A stretch of 64,000 nucleotides of DNA from Pseudofulvimonas gallinarii (lineage in GTDB: Bacteria > Pseudomonadota > Gammaproteobacteria > Xanthomonadales > UBA2363): the NCBI RefSeq assembly GCF_004343305.1, contig NZ_SMAF01000002.1, positions 204,137 through 268,136 on the forward strand, given 5' to 3'. Below are positions 10,690 to 21,100 of this stretch, piece by piece. The notes under the pieces were generated by a model. That model was not told the origin of the DNA, did no database searches, and saw nothing but the letters and a program-made list of their open reading frames with translations. The first letter of the stretch is position 1; every line of letters begins with the position of its first letter. Both the position numbers and the translations under genes were made by a program.

Positions 10690-12096
10690 CTAGTGCGCAC
10701 GCGTTCCGGTCAATCCGAAATAGTTGAAGACCGAGAAATCATCCGACCAGTTGACGCCATCGGCGGTGGCGGCGGCATGCCAGAAATACGACAGCCCCTC
10801 GTAGCCCTGCGTGGTCGATGCCATCCAGTCGAAGCTGCCACCCGCGATACCACCGACTTCCAGCCAGTACATGGTGTTCGGCTGCAGCACGAAAGGGCTT
10901 GCCGTGGTGAACACGTACTCCTGGATTCCCGCGCCGCCCGGCGGCGGCGCGGTGAAGGACACCAGCAACTCACCGGGCGCCTGCATGTTGTCCACGTCGA
11001 ACGCCTTCAGGCTGGCAACCACTTCGCCCGTCAGGTCGTAGTCCTGCAGACGCAGCACCAGCTGGTCGATGGTGGTCGCCTCGTAGTACTCGGTATAGAA
11101 CATCACGGCCTTGCGGCGCACATCGCTGAGGCCGGTCGTCGCATCGTCCTCCTCCAGCGCCGGCAGGTTGGTGAACACCTGGCCCGGGCAGCTCTCGAAC
11201 CAGCTGCAATCGAACTCGTCGGCAAACAGTCGATCACCCAGCAAGGCCGATTCGTCGACCGAGATGACCCACTGGAACTGCAGGCTGCCATTCGCCGGCA
11301 GCGTGCGGTTCTGCCACTGCAGCCCGCCGGTGAAATCGCCCGGGCCGTAGGGGAGTCCGGTATTTCCCAGCGTGATCGGCTCTGGGCCGTTGAGCTCGTC
11401 GCGCAGGTCGGAGTGCGTGGTCACGGCGTATCGATCCGCACCGATGCCGCGGATTTCACCGATCGTCGGCCCCTTGTCATTGCCAAGGACTTCCATCCAG
11501 TTGTTGGCCTGCAGCAACGTGGCGGTATGGTCGGAGGACGAATCCGCCAGGTCCAGGTCCACGTAGGTGAAGACGTTGATCTCCTGCGGCTGGCTGGTCG
11601 TGTTGGAAATGGTGAGCGTCCACGTCGTCGCGCCCTTGCTGCCATCCCTGCCCGCCGACGTGTCATCCACCTTCACTTCCAGCGTGGCCTCGGCGGCGAT
11701 GGTGGCGACATCGGTCCAGGTGAAGACGGCGGTATCGCCCTGGTAGGTCGCGGTCGCGGGCAACGGCTGGCGCACCTGCGTTTCATCGCCGGGGCCGCGG
11801 ATGAACCAGCCCACTTCGTAGCCGTGATCATGGGCATAGGGAAATTCGATATTCAGCTCGAATCCACCATCACGGTCACTGCTTGTGCCTTCCACGGCGA
11901 ACACGATCCGGGCGAAGCCGTCACTGATGACGCCTGGACCGGCGGCCGGCGAGCCCTGCGGCGCCGCGGCGCCACCCGGGGCAGCCGCCGTACGGCGCCC
12001 TTCCTTGTCCATTGCGGGACCGCCCTGCACCGCAGCGGCCGTGCCCATGGCAGCGACCAGCCCGGACGCCAGCCATACCCCCATCCTGTTACGCAT
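10690..12096 (-). CDS. Secreted protein of unknown function with choice-of-anchor-R-like C-terminal domain
   Basis: A predicted exported protein of 468 residues. The ATG at 12096 has GGGAGG about 7 bases upstream and begins a signal peptide (MRNRMGVWLASGLVAAMGTA...). Residues about 60-290 resemble a beta-sandwich with no family I can name. A GDRLFADEFDCSWFE segment lies near the middle, similar to the IFADGFE tails of other secreted proteins in this window. The last 150 residues (QLVLRLQDYD..., PGELLVSF, NTMYWLEVGG) look like the choice-of-anchor R type of bacterial surface domain. No enzymatic motif is seen. Confidence 0.75.
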   Translation of the reverse strand: MRNRMGVWLASGLVAAMGTAAAVQGGPAMDKEGRRTAAAPGGAAAPQGSPAAGPGVISDGFARIVFAVEGTSSDRDGGFELNIEFPYAHDHGYEVGWFIRGPGDETQVRQPLPATATYQGDTAVFTWTDVATIAAEATLEVKVDDTSAGRDGSKGATTWTLTISNTTSQPQEINVFTYVDLDLADSSSDHTATLLQANNWMEVLGNDKGPTIGEIRGIGADRYAVTTHSDLRDELNGPEPITLGNTGLPYGPGDFTGGLQWQNRTLPANGSLQFQWVISVDESALLGDRLFADEFDCSWFESCPGQVFTNLPALEEDDATTGLSDVRRKAVMFYTEYYEATTIDQLVLRLQDYDLTGEVVASLKAFDVDNMQAPGELLVSFTAPPPGGAGIQEYVFTTASPFVLQPNTMYWLEVGGIAGGSFDWMASTTQGYEGLSYFWHAAATADGVNWSDDFSVFNYFGLTGTRAH

Positions 12097-12291
12097 ATCG
12101 AATCCTCCCGGTGCCCAGCCTGATGTGCATGCCGTTGCGGGCCCACCAGGCTGCGAACGCCCTGTCGCGCCGGCTGGCACCCGTCCCCCCACGGCCGCAT
12201 GGGCCCTGATCGTGCACCGGAAATTATGCGCCGTCATTCACATTTTTAGTGGACTTCGCATGAGCCTCTGTCCAGCCTGGGTTGTCGGCCT

Positions 12292-14174
12292 TTACGTGCA
12301 CACCGCATCGCCCGCCGTTCGCACTGTCGGCACGGCGACCTCGACGCGGTCGCGGCCGTTGGCCTTGGCGCGATAGACGGCGTGGTCCGCCCGCTGCATC
12401 CAGCTGGACTGGTCGTGGCAGTCGACGCCGTCGAACACGGCCAGGCCCTGGCTCACCGTCACCGGCATGAAGCGCTCACCGGCATGCCGTGACAGGCCGT
12501 GCACGGCGAAGCGGATGCGATCGGCCAGCGCCAGCGCGTGCTCGCGACCCAGCCGCGGGCACAGCATCAGGAATTCCTCGCCGCCCAGGCGCGCGATCAT
12601 GCCGTCTTCCGGCACCAGCTGCAGCAGGCAGCGGCCGAGATCGGCCAGCACCGCGTCACCGAAGGGATGGCCGCCGACATCGTTGATGGTCTTGAAGTGG
12701 TCCAGGTCGATCATCAGCAGCACTGGCCCTGCTCGGCGGCGTGCGGCTCGCGCAGCAGTTGGCCGATGCGCTCCATGATCGCCCGCCGGTTCGGCAGCGA
12801 GGTCAGCGCATCGCGGTAGGCCTGGTCGCGGAAACTGCGCGCCAGGCGCCGCTGGGTGCGCAGCAGCAGCGCCAGCGCCACCAAGGTGATCACCAGCAGC
12901 ACGACGACGACCGTGGCCATCAGCATGAAGCGGCGCTGCTCGCGCAACAGCAGTTCCTGCCGGGTGGCTTCCAGTTCCGCCACCCGCAGTTCGTGCTGGC
13001 GCAGGCGGTTCTCGTGTTCCAGCTCGCGGATGCGCAACGTCTGTTCGCGTTGCATGTGGCGCGATTCCAGCGAAACGATCTCCTCGCTTTCGCTGGCATC
13101 GGGAATCGCCGCCTCCAGCGCGCGGATGCGGTCGCCCAGCGCGGCGACCTCCGGCTTGCCGGCATCGGCGCCGGCCGCGGCACCGGTTCGGGCGCCGCCA
13201 TAGTGACCCTGGAGGATATTCTTCTTCGTGCGCAGCAGCGTGGACAGCTGCGACGGCGCGTCCAGGTCCTCCACGATGGCAATGGCGGCGTCGATGTCCG
13301 CCAGCGCCTCCTGCACGCGGTCCAGCCCGGCCAGCGCTTCGGCGCGCACGCCCCGGACGAGGCCAACGCTGATCGGATTGCCGGCCGCTTCGGCCGCGGC
13401 GATCGCTTCCTGCGCCAGCGCCAGGGCCTCTTCAAATCGATGCATCGCGACCAGGTCGCCGGCAAGGCTGCCGGCGGCGCGTCCGGCCAGCGTATCCAGT
13501 CCCGCCGCAAGGAATCCCTCGCGCGACTGTCGCCACAGGCCGACGGCGCGATCCAGCTCGCCGGCGTTGCTGTTCGCCGAGGCCTCGAGATAGCGGGCGC
13601 GCGCGAGGGTCACCGGGTCGCCGAGCTCTTCAGCCAGCGCGGAGTAGCGTCGGCAATGGTCGATGGCCTGGCCCGGCCACTCGGCCAGCAGGTAGGAGCG
13701 GCACAGTTCGGAAGCGGCGATGGAGCGCTGCGCCGGATCGGCGTTGACGTCCAGCACGTTCGCCGCGCGCAGCACTTCGGCCATGCCGGCGCCGACCTGC
13801 CCGAGTTCGATCATGCGCGATCCGCGCAGGAAGCCGGCGTAGGCACCGGCCACCACATCCCCGTTCTGGTCGTGCAGGCTGCGCAGCCGCAGGACGACTT
13901 CGTCCAGTGCCACCGCGTCGGGAATGCCGAGGGCGGCGCCGCCCATGTACCACAGCAGCGACCGCTCGCCGACCGGGTCGTCCTTGAAGACGTCGGCGTC
14001 CAGCGCCGCGCGGCCCTCGGCGATGCCGGCGGCCCGGTTGCTGGCGGCGCGCAGGCGGTACCCGGCCAGTTCAAACACCTGCTCCTTCGCCGGCGAAATC
14101 GTTGCCCAGGTGCACAACACCAGCCCCAGCATCACGACGACACTGCTGCCGATGTTCCGCTGCCTGCCCGTCAT
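12292..14174 (-). pseudogene. Diguanylate cyclase with TPR-like sensor region, split by a frameshift in the GGDEF domain
   Basis: The upstream part (14174 down to 12714) encodes a signal peptide, alpha-helical TPR-like repeats, a coiled coil (QREQTLRIRELEHENRLRQ), one membrane helix (FMLMATVVVVLLVITLVALA) and the start of a GGDEF domain (YRDALTSLPNRRAIMERI), then stops at EQGQCC. The rest of the domain continues in another frame from 12723 (LLMIDLDHFKTINDVGGHPF, RLGGEEF). The break is at CAGTGCTGCTGATG; one extra base after CAG would restore Q-V-L-L-M-I-D-L-D. The active-site motif is GGEEF, a functional variant, and I see no RxxD inhibitory site. The start at 14174 is chosen for its GGGAG and signal peptide. 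The break may be a real mutation, a sequencing error, or translational recoding at the TGATGA overlap. Confidence 0.8.
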
Positions 14175-14425
14175 TGCTCTCCCGGCCCCAGACATCCCTG
14201 CCACCGAGTCTAGCGCCATGCCCGGTGCGGCTGGCAACCACACCGGATCAAGGCGTGCGCAGCGCGTCGATCGCCTCGGGATCCTTCTGAAAAACACGCG
14301 CGCGGCGCCGCAGCCACAGTCCGGGTCCAGACGATTACGGGCACACGCGCCACGGCAACAGCCCGTCGCCCGTAGCGCGCCACCCCCGATCGGGTGGTAC
14401 CTTTGCCGCTGGGGACCTTCACATA

Positions 14426-17400
14426 ATGGCTGCCATGGATCGTGTCCGCACCGCCATCCGGATTGCCTGCGCAGCCTTCTGCCTGCTGCTGGTTTCCGGT
14501 CCGCCGGTGTCCGCCGACACGCCGCAGATCAAGCCGGCGTGGCGCTACAACATCCGGCAGTGGACCACGCTCGACAGCCTGCCGCACAACAAGATCCATG
14601 GCATCACCCAGGACGCCGAAGGTTTCATCTGGGTGGCGACCTGGAACGGCCTGGTGCGCTTCGACGGCGACCGCTTCACGCTGTTCGACACCCGCAACAC
14701 GCCCGGCCTGCGCACGCGCGGCTTCAAGTCCGTCGCCAGCAACGCGCAGGGAGACCTCATTGCCGGTTCCAGCCGCCAGGGCATCTGGCGCTATCTCAAT
14801 GGCCACTGGACCGCGCTGTCGCCGGAGACGCTCGACAACCTCTGGGTGACGACAGTGATGTCCGACGGCCAGCTCGGCTGGTGGGTCGGCACCGAACGCG
14901 GCCTGGTGCACATCGATCGCAATGGCCGCCGCCTCGACCAGTGGCCGGAAGGCGCGGTGGTTGCCAGCGCCTGGATCAACGGCATCGCCCCCGATGGCGA
15001 CGGCACCATCATGGTCAGCAGCGAGGACGGCCTGTTCACCGGCGTTTCCGACACCTCGCCTGGCACGCTGTTCAACGAAAACGACGGCCTGCCCTCGTCG
15101 ATGGTGCTGGCGGCGCTGCGCCTGCGCGACGGCCGCCTGCTGGTCGGCGCTGACAATGGCGTCTATGTACGCAACACGCCCGGCGCGCGCTTCGAATCGG
15201 TGCCGCAGATTTCCGCGCTGCGCGTCGATGCGCTGCTGCAGGACGACGAAGGCAACATCTGGGCCAACACCAACGACAACGGCCTGCTGATCTGGGACGG
15301 CGACCGCGACTTCTCGCGCATCGACAGCGCCATGGGCCTGCGTGGCCGCGCCACCTTCGCGCTGATGCAGGACCGCGAAGGCCTGGTCTGGGCCGGCACC
15401 AGCGATGGTCTGGTGCGTGTCGCCGACGGCGTCGCACGCACGTTGCACGCCGACCTCGGGCTGGTGGACAACTACGTGCGCAGCGCCTTCGCAGCGAGCG
15501 ACGGCAGCATCTGGATCGGCAGCGCCCGTGGTGTCAACCGCTGGCACGATGGCCAGCTGCAGACCATCGACGTGCCCTGGCAGGACGGCCGCGAAGGCTC
15601 CGTCATGGGCCTGGCCGAGGACAGCGAAGGCATCTGGCTGGGCACCGACAACCAGGGCCTGATCCGGCTGCCGCATGACCCGAAGCAGCCCGTCCTGCGC
15701 ATCGGCCGCGCCGACGGCCTGCCCGCGAACCAGATCCGCGCACTGCTCGGCGGCCGCGACGGCAGCCTGTGGATCGGCACCATCGTCGGCCTGGTGCGGC
15801 GCTTTCCGGACGGCCGGCTGGAAGACATCCGTGGCATGCCGCTGCCGGAGAACGGCGTCGTGCGTTCTCTGCACGAGGATGCCAACGGCGGACTGTGGAT
15901 CGGCACCGCCAACGGTGTCGGTTACCGCGCGCCGGACGGCACGCTACGCCACTACGACCGCCGCACCGATCCGGCCTATCCGGTCGAAACCGCGTTCGAC
16001 TTCCTCGCCGACAGCGACGGCACGGTGTGGATCGGCAGCGATGGCGGCCTGATCCGCTTCCGCGATGGCCGGTTCAAGACCTTCGGCCATAAACTGGGCA
16101 TGCCGAACGAATCACTGTTCCGCATCCTGCCCGCGAACGAAGACGGGCTGTGGCTGACCAGCGACCAGGGCGTGTTCCGCATCAGCCGCACGCAGTTCGC
16201 CGAAATCGACAGCGGCCAGCGCAACCGCCTGGCGCCGGAAATCGTCGATCGCGCCGACGGCATGCGCAGCAACCAGGCCAACGGCAACACCTTTCCCGCC
16301 GGCGCGCTGGATCGCGACGGTCACCTGTGGATTCCCACCGCCGACGGCGTCGTCACCGTCGACCCGCGCGCCATGTCGGCGCAGCAGGCGACCGCGCCGC
16401 GCACGGTCATCCATTCCATTTCCATCAACGGCGAAGTGCATCCGGCCGGCGACTCGCTGCACGCCAGATCGCGCGACCTCAACCGCGTCATCTTCAGCTT
16501 CGCCGGCCTGAACTTCCGCAACCTCGGCAACATGGTCTACCGCTACCGCCTCGACGGCGTGGACAGCCACTGGATCGAAGCCGGCACCAGCACCGAGGCG
16601 GTGTACACCAACCTGCCGGCCGGACACCTCGTCTTCCATGTCGAGTCGATCATCCGGCCCGACGACTGGGGCATGCGCCAGCGCGTCGGCACCGCGTCGG
16701 TTTCGCTGCATGCCTCGCCGCCGTTCTGGGAATCCTGGCCGTTCCGCTTCGCCATGCTGGCGCTGTTCCTGATCATCTTCGCGCTGGTGCAGCGGGCGAC
16801 GCAGATGGTGCACATCCGCCGCCAGCGCGCGCTGTCGCTGCTGGTCGAGAAGCGCACCGCCGAACTGCAGGAGAAGAACAAGGCGCTGGAAGTGGCATCG
16901 CGCGAACGCCAGCAGCTGCTGGAACAACTGGAACTGCAGGCCACCCACGACGAACTGACCGGCCTGCCCAACCGCCGCGCCGCGCGCCGCGAGCTGGCGC
17001 GCCTGGTGGACGAACAACGCATCATGCAGGTGGCGCTGGTCGATGCCGACCACTTCAAGCACATCAACGACACCTGGGGCCACGACGCCGGCGACCGCGT
17101 GCTGGTCGCGCTCGGCGACCACCTGCGCGACACCGTCGCCGGCCGCGGCACCTGCACCCGCCTGGGCGGCGAGGAATTCCTGATGATCCTGCCCGACCTG
17201 TCGCAGGAAGATGCGCTGGAATGCTGCGAGGCACTGCGCAGTGCCGTCGAATCATCGCCCGTGGTCCTCGCCGACGGCCGCGTCATCCGCTATACCGTCA
17301 GCGTCGGCCTGTCCTCACGCACGCGCGGCGCCGATGTCCAGACCCTGCTCAACCAGGCCGACGTCCAGACCTACCGCGCCAAGGCCGCCGGCCGCAACCG

Positions 17401-17440
17401 CGTCTGCGCGGATGCGGCGGTGGCGCAGCTGCTGGGCTGA
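14426..17440 (+). CDS. Periplasmic-propeller sensor diguanylate cyclase (Reg_prop / Y_Y_Y / GGDEF)
   Basis: A membrane sensor of 1004 residues that would make cyclic di-GMP in response to a periplasmic signal. After a signal peptide (to about residue 30), residues 35-660 contain repeated D..G.iWigT..Gl.r segments typical of two-component-regulator propeller blades forming a two-domain beta-propeller. A Y_Y_Y-type domain follows (about 690-760; YRYRLDGVDSHWIE). There is one membrane helix near residue 770-790, a coiled coil, and a GGDEF domain (ATHDELTGLPNRRAARREL, DADHFKHINDTWGHDAGD, RLGGEEF at about residue 914). The GGEEF motif suggests activity; no RxxD inhibitory site precedes it. It is transcribed divergently from the frameshifted cyclase at 12292-14174. 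Confidence 0.93.
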   Translation: MAAMDRVRTAIRIACAAFCLLLVSGPPVSADTPQIKPAWRYNIRQWTTLDSLPHNKIHGITQDAEGFIWVATWNGLVRFDGDRFTLFDTRNTPGLRTRGFKSVASNAQGDLIAGSSRQGIWRYLNGHWTALSPETLDNLWVTTVMSDGQLGWWVGTERGLVHIDRNGRRLDQWPEGAVVASAWINGIAPDGDGTIMVSSEDGLFTGVSDTSPGTLFNENDGLPSSMVLAALRLRDGRLLVGADNGVYVRNTPGARFESVPQISALRVDALLQDDEGNIWANTNDNGLLIWDGDRDFSRIDSAMGLRGRATFALMQDREGLVWAGTSDGLVRVADGVARTLHADLGLVDNYVRSAFAASDGSIWIGSARGVNRWHDGQLQTIDVPWQDGREGSVMGLAEDSEGIWLGTDNQGLIRLPHDPKQPVLRIGRADGLPANQIRALLGGRDGSLWIGTIVGLVRRFPDGRLEDIRGMPLPENGVVRSLHEDANGGLWIGTANGVGYRAPDGTLRHYDRRTDPAYPVETAFDFLADSDGTVWIGSDGGLIRFRDGRFKTFGHKLGMPNESLFRILPANEDGLWLTSDQGVFRISRTQFAEIDSGQRNRLAPEIVDRADGMRSNQANGNTFPAGALDRDGHLWIPTADGVVTVDPRAMSAQQATAPRTVIHSISINGEVHPAGDSLHARSRDLNRVIFSFAGLNFRNLGNMVYRYRLDGVDSHWIEAGTSTEAVYTNLPAGHLVFHVESIIRPDDWGMRQRVGTASVSLHASPPFWESWPFRFAMLALFLIIFALVQRATQMVHIRRQRALSLLVEKRTAELQEKNKALEVASRERQQLLEQLELQATHDELTGLPNRRAARRELARLVDEQRIMQVALVDADHFKHINDTWGHDAGDRVLVALGDHLRDTVAGRGTCTRLGGEEFLMILPDLSQEDALECCEALRSAVESSPVVLADGRVIRYTVSVGLSSRTRGADVQTLLNQADVQTYRAKAAGRNRVCADAAVAQLLG

Positions 17441-17466
17441 TCGCACACACTGTCGCGGGCGAACGA

Positions 17467-18180
17467 TCACAATCCTTCAACGTTCATGCCGAACTCGGCC
17501 AGCCACGCCTTGCGCTGCGCGTAGTCCGGCATTGCGCGCTCCACGCGCAGCCAGAACGCGGGCGTGTGGTGCGACTCGTGCAAGTGGGCGATCTCGTGCA
17601 CCACCACGTACTCGGCAATACGCGCCGGCAGCAGGATTGCCTTCCAGTGGAAGTACAGCCAGTCGCCCTTGCCGCATGAGCCCCAACGGTAGCCCAGGTC
17701 CTGTACCTTCACGCCGGCGGGCGATACCTCCATACGCGACCGGTAGTCGGCCACGCGACTGGACAACCAGGCCTTGGCACGCTCGCTGTACCAGCGGATG
17801 AAGTGCTCGCGCGCGGCAGGCAAGGCATCCCGGCGCAGGCAGAAGCTGCCCGCCGCCAGCTTCAGCGGAACGTCCTGCTCGTCCACAAGTTTCAGCCGAT
17901 GGCTGCGCCCGAGGTACAGGAAGCCCTCTCCGCCAACGAACTCCTTGCGTGGCACCTGGCGTTGCAAGCGATCCTTCTCGGCCAGCTTGGTATAGATCCA
18001 GAAGCGCTTTTCCAACACGAAGGCGCGCAGCGCGGACTCGTCCACTTTGGGCGGTGCCGACAGCACCAGCTCGCCGTCACGCTCCACGGTGATCTGCATC
18101 GTCTTGCGGCGCGTGCTGCGTCGGAGCACGAAGTGCAGGTCATCCACCTGAAGGCTGGGCGATTTCACAGGTGCCAGCAT
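17467..18180 (-). CDS. SprT/YgjP-like zinc metalloprotease (DUF45 family)
   Basis: A cytoplasmic protein of 237 residues with the gluzincin signature HEIAHLHESHHTPAFW near residue 193, the third conserved histidine following shortly after, and the YRWGSC motif that precedes it in this family. It starts 4 bases after the hsdR stop, so it is the last gene of the defence operon. Family members beside hsdR are common, but their role in restriction-modification is not established. It ends 26 bases from the convergent cyclase gene. Confidence 0.88.
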   Translation of the reverse strand: MLAPVKSPSLQVDDLHFVLRRSTRRKTMQITVERDGELVLSAPPKVDESALRAFVLEKRFWIYTKLAEKDRLQRQVPRKEFVGGEGFLYLGRSHRLKLVDEQDVPLKLAAGSFCLRRDALPAAREHFIRWYSERAKAWLSSRVADYRSRMEVSPAGVKVQDLGYRWGSCGKGDWLYFHWKAILLPARIAEYVVVHEIAHLHESHHTPAFWLRVERAMPDYAQRKAWLAEFGMNVEGL

Positions 18181-18184
18181 CGGT

Positions 18185-21100
18185 TCATACCTGCACCAGT
18201 TTGTCGTGGTTGGCGCGAGCCTGCTCGATCAGTCGGTCAGCCAGAAGACCGGCCATTTCGGCGTCGATCAGTCGCGGCTTCAGATTCATCAGGTGGTCGA
18301 ACAGGATGCCGTCGCGCAGGTTCTCCTGATCGGGCATCTTGTTGGGACTCCAGATGCGCGGGTTGGCTTTCAGCTCCTGCACAAGCAGATCGACGAGTTC
18401 GACCGTCACATCCTTCAGGCGCAGCAGTTCGGCCGACGTGGGCGCCTGACCCGCAAAGGCCACGTCCAGCACCGTGCGCAGGAATGGCGCACAATGCTCC
18501 GGCAGGTCGCCGGGCACATCGACAGCCCCCGCCGTGCCCGTGCGCAGTTCGTCGATGATCTTCTGCAGCTGCGCGATGACCTCGTTCCACTGCTCACCCA
18601 GGGACTTGAGAATCTCGTTCAGCCGCTCGGACAGCTTGCGGTACAGCACCGGGTCCTCGTCCGCATGCTTCCGGATGTGCGAGCGGATCGCGTGCTCCAT
18701 TTCCGAGGCCTTGGCGCGATCATTGGCCGCGCGAGCCAGGTGGGTATCGAACTCGGCGTCGGTCAGCTGGATCGGCGGGATCTTGGGATCGATGCCCAGC
18801 GAGATCACGTGGTCGTCGATCAGCTTGCGCACCTTGGCGCCGACGTCCTTGCCGAGAACCGGCGTGTCCTTGTAGCGGTTGCGTGCCCGCGCGTAGATGT
18901 AGGCCAGTCGTTTGGCGTCGCCCGAGTACGGCAGCCCCTCCGGGCGCGGCAGCACCGTGTCCAGCGATGCCAGGAAGGCCTTGAGCTTGACCGCGAACTC
19001 GGCCCGCAGCCTCTCGCTGCCCAGCGCCTCGACGCAGGCCTCGGTGTCATCGAGAGACTCGATGCCCTGCTGGCGGAACAGGTCCACCACGCGCAGGTGC
19101 CGGTCGCGCAGCACCGGGATTTCATCCTTGAGGCTGGCCAGCGCGCCTTCCACGTCCTCGTCAGCGTAAGCGGCGAGGGCTTCCTTCAGGTGCTGCGCCA
19201 CGCCGTAGTAGTCCACCACGATGCCGCAGCGCTTGCCGAAGCCGGTGCGGTTGACGCGGGCGATGGCCTGCAGCAGCTCGGCTTCCCGGATCGGCCGATC
19301 CAGATACATGACGCCCTCGATGGGTGCATCGAAGCCGGTGAGCAGCATCGACTTCACCACCAGGAAGGCCAGCGGGTCGGTCTTCGCAGGATCGGCGTGG
19401 AACAGCGGCTTCTTGAAGCGCTTGATCAGTTGCTCGTGCGCAGCGCCATCGGTCCAGGCTTTCCACGCCGGATCGTCGTTGTTGCTGCCCGAGATGATGG
19501 GCGCGAACTCGAGGCGCGCCAGCGTGTCGCGGTGGCGCCAGGCCTGCACCAAGGCTTGGACCTTGGGCGGGCGCTGGCATAACGCCTCGTCATCCAGCGC
19601 CTTGTCCTGCGGACTCAGGCCCTCGGCCTCGGCCAGCAGCTCGTCGCGCGCGGTCTTCAGTGCCGCGAAGTAACGGATCGCCGCCAGCCGGCTGTAGGCC
19701 ACCACCTGGGCCTTGTAGCCATTGGGCAGGATGTTGGTCACGTAGTGACGCAGCATGTCGCGCGCCTTGTCGGCGATCAGCGCCGGAGCGTCGAAGATAT
19801 GGCCCTTGGTGGCGTACTTCTGCTTGATCGCCTCCAGCTCCTCGGGCGTGCGCTGCCGGAACAGGTCCTCGAACAGCGCATCCAGGCTGGCGCCGTCCTT
19901 GACCGCACCCTTGGCGGTGCGACCCTCGTACAGCACCGGCACCGTGGCGCCGTCGGCCTCGGCCTGCTTGATCGTGTAGCGGTCGATGAACTCGCCGAAG
20001 ATCTCATGGGTGCGCTTCTTCTCGCCCATGATGATCGGCGTGCCGGTGAAGCCGATGCGCGCGCAGTTGGGCAGCCCGGCCAACAGGTTGGCGTGCAGGT
20101 CGCCCGCCTGGGTGCGGTGCGCCTCGTCCACCAGCACGAGGATGCTGTCGTCCTCGTTCAGCACTTCGAACTTTTCACCGGCCTTGTAGGCGCCCTTCGG
20201 CTCTTCCACCTTGGGCAGGTCGTCGGCTGTCAGCGGCACCTCGCCCGCCGTATCCGCGTCGCGGTACTTCTGGATCGTGGCGAAGATCAGGCCCGGTCCC
20301 TTGCGCCGCGCCAGCGCCTTCACGCCGGCCGTGCTTTCGGCCACCTCCACCACCTCGCCGGTCAGGGTGGCGGTTTCCGAAAGCTGGCGCTGCAGATCCT
20401 TGCGGTCGGTAACGACGATGACCTTGAAGCGCCGCAGTTGCGCGTCGGCGCGCATCTTGCGCACCAGGAACACCATCGTCAGGCTCTTGCCCGAGCCCTG
20501 GGTGTGCCAGATGATGCCGCCGCGCTGGTCATGTTCGCCGTGCTGCAGGCGCGTCTTGCCGGTCTTGAGCCGGGCAAGGGCGCGGTTGACGGCCCTGTAC
20601 TGCTGGTAACGGCAGACCGACTTGATGGTCTGGCCACCCACCTGCATGAACAGCAGGAAGTTCTTGATCACGTCCAGCAGGTGTGCCGGAGCCAGCAGGC
20701 CGGCGACCAGCCGTTCCTGCTCCGACAGGCTGGACTTGCCCAGCTTCTGCGCCACCTCGATCTCGCTGCCGGAGCCATCAGGCCCGACGACGGTCTTCCA
20801 CTGCGCGTAGTGCTCGAAGGTCGCACCAATGCTGCCCACGCGCGCTTCGTCGAAGCTTGTCGCGATCAGCAACTGATTGGTGGCGAACAATGCCTCGTTG
20901 CCCTCGTTATCTTCGACCTCCAACGCAGTCTTGCGCTGATTGCTGTAGCGGCGCAGCTGGTTCACGGCCTCGGTCAGCGGCTCGGGGATGGACGGACTCT
21001 TGCATTCCACCACCACCAGCGGGATGCCGTTCACCAGCAGCACCAGGTCGGGCACGATGAAAGCCTTGCCGCTGTTGTAGCCGGGCGGGCAATCGACGCG

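Noticed and set aside
10471-12123. 550-residue frame opposite the secreted protein at 10690-12096
   Set aside because: Antisense shadow; the minus-strand frame has a ribosome-binding site, signal peptide and recognisable C-terminal domain.
12741-14213. 490-residue frame opposite the frameshifted cyclase
   Set aside because: Low-complexity Arg/Gln-rich shadow of the coiled-coil and TPR-like region.
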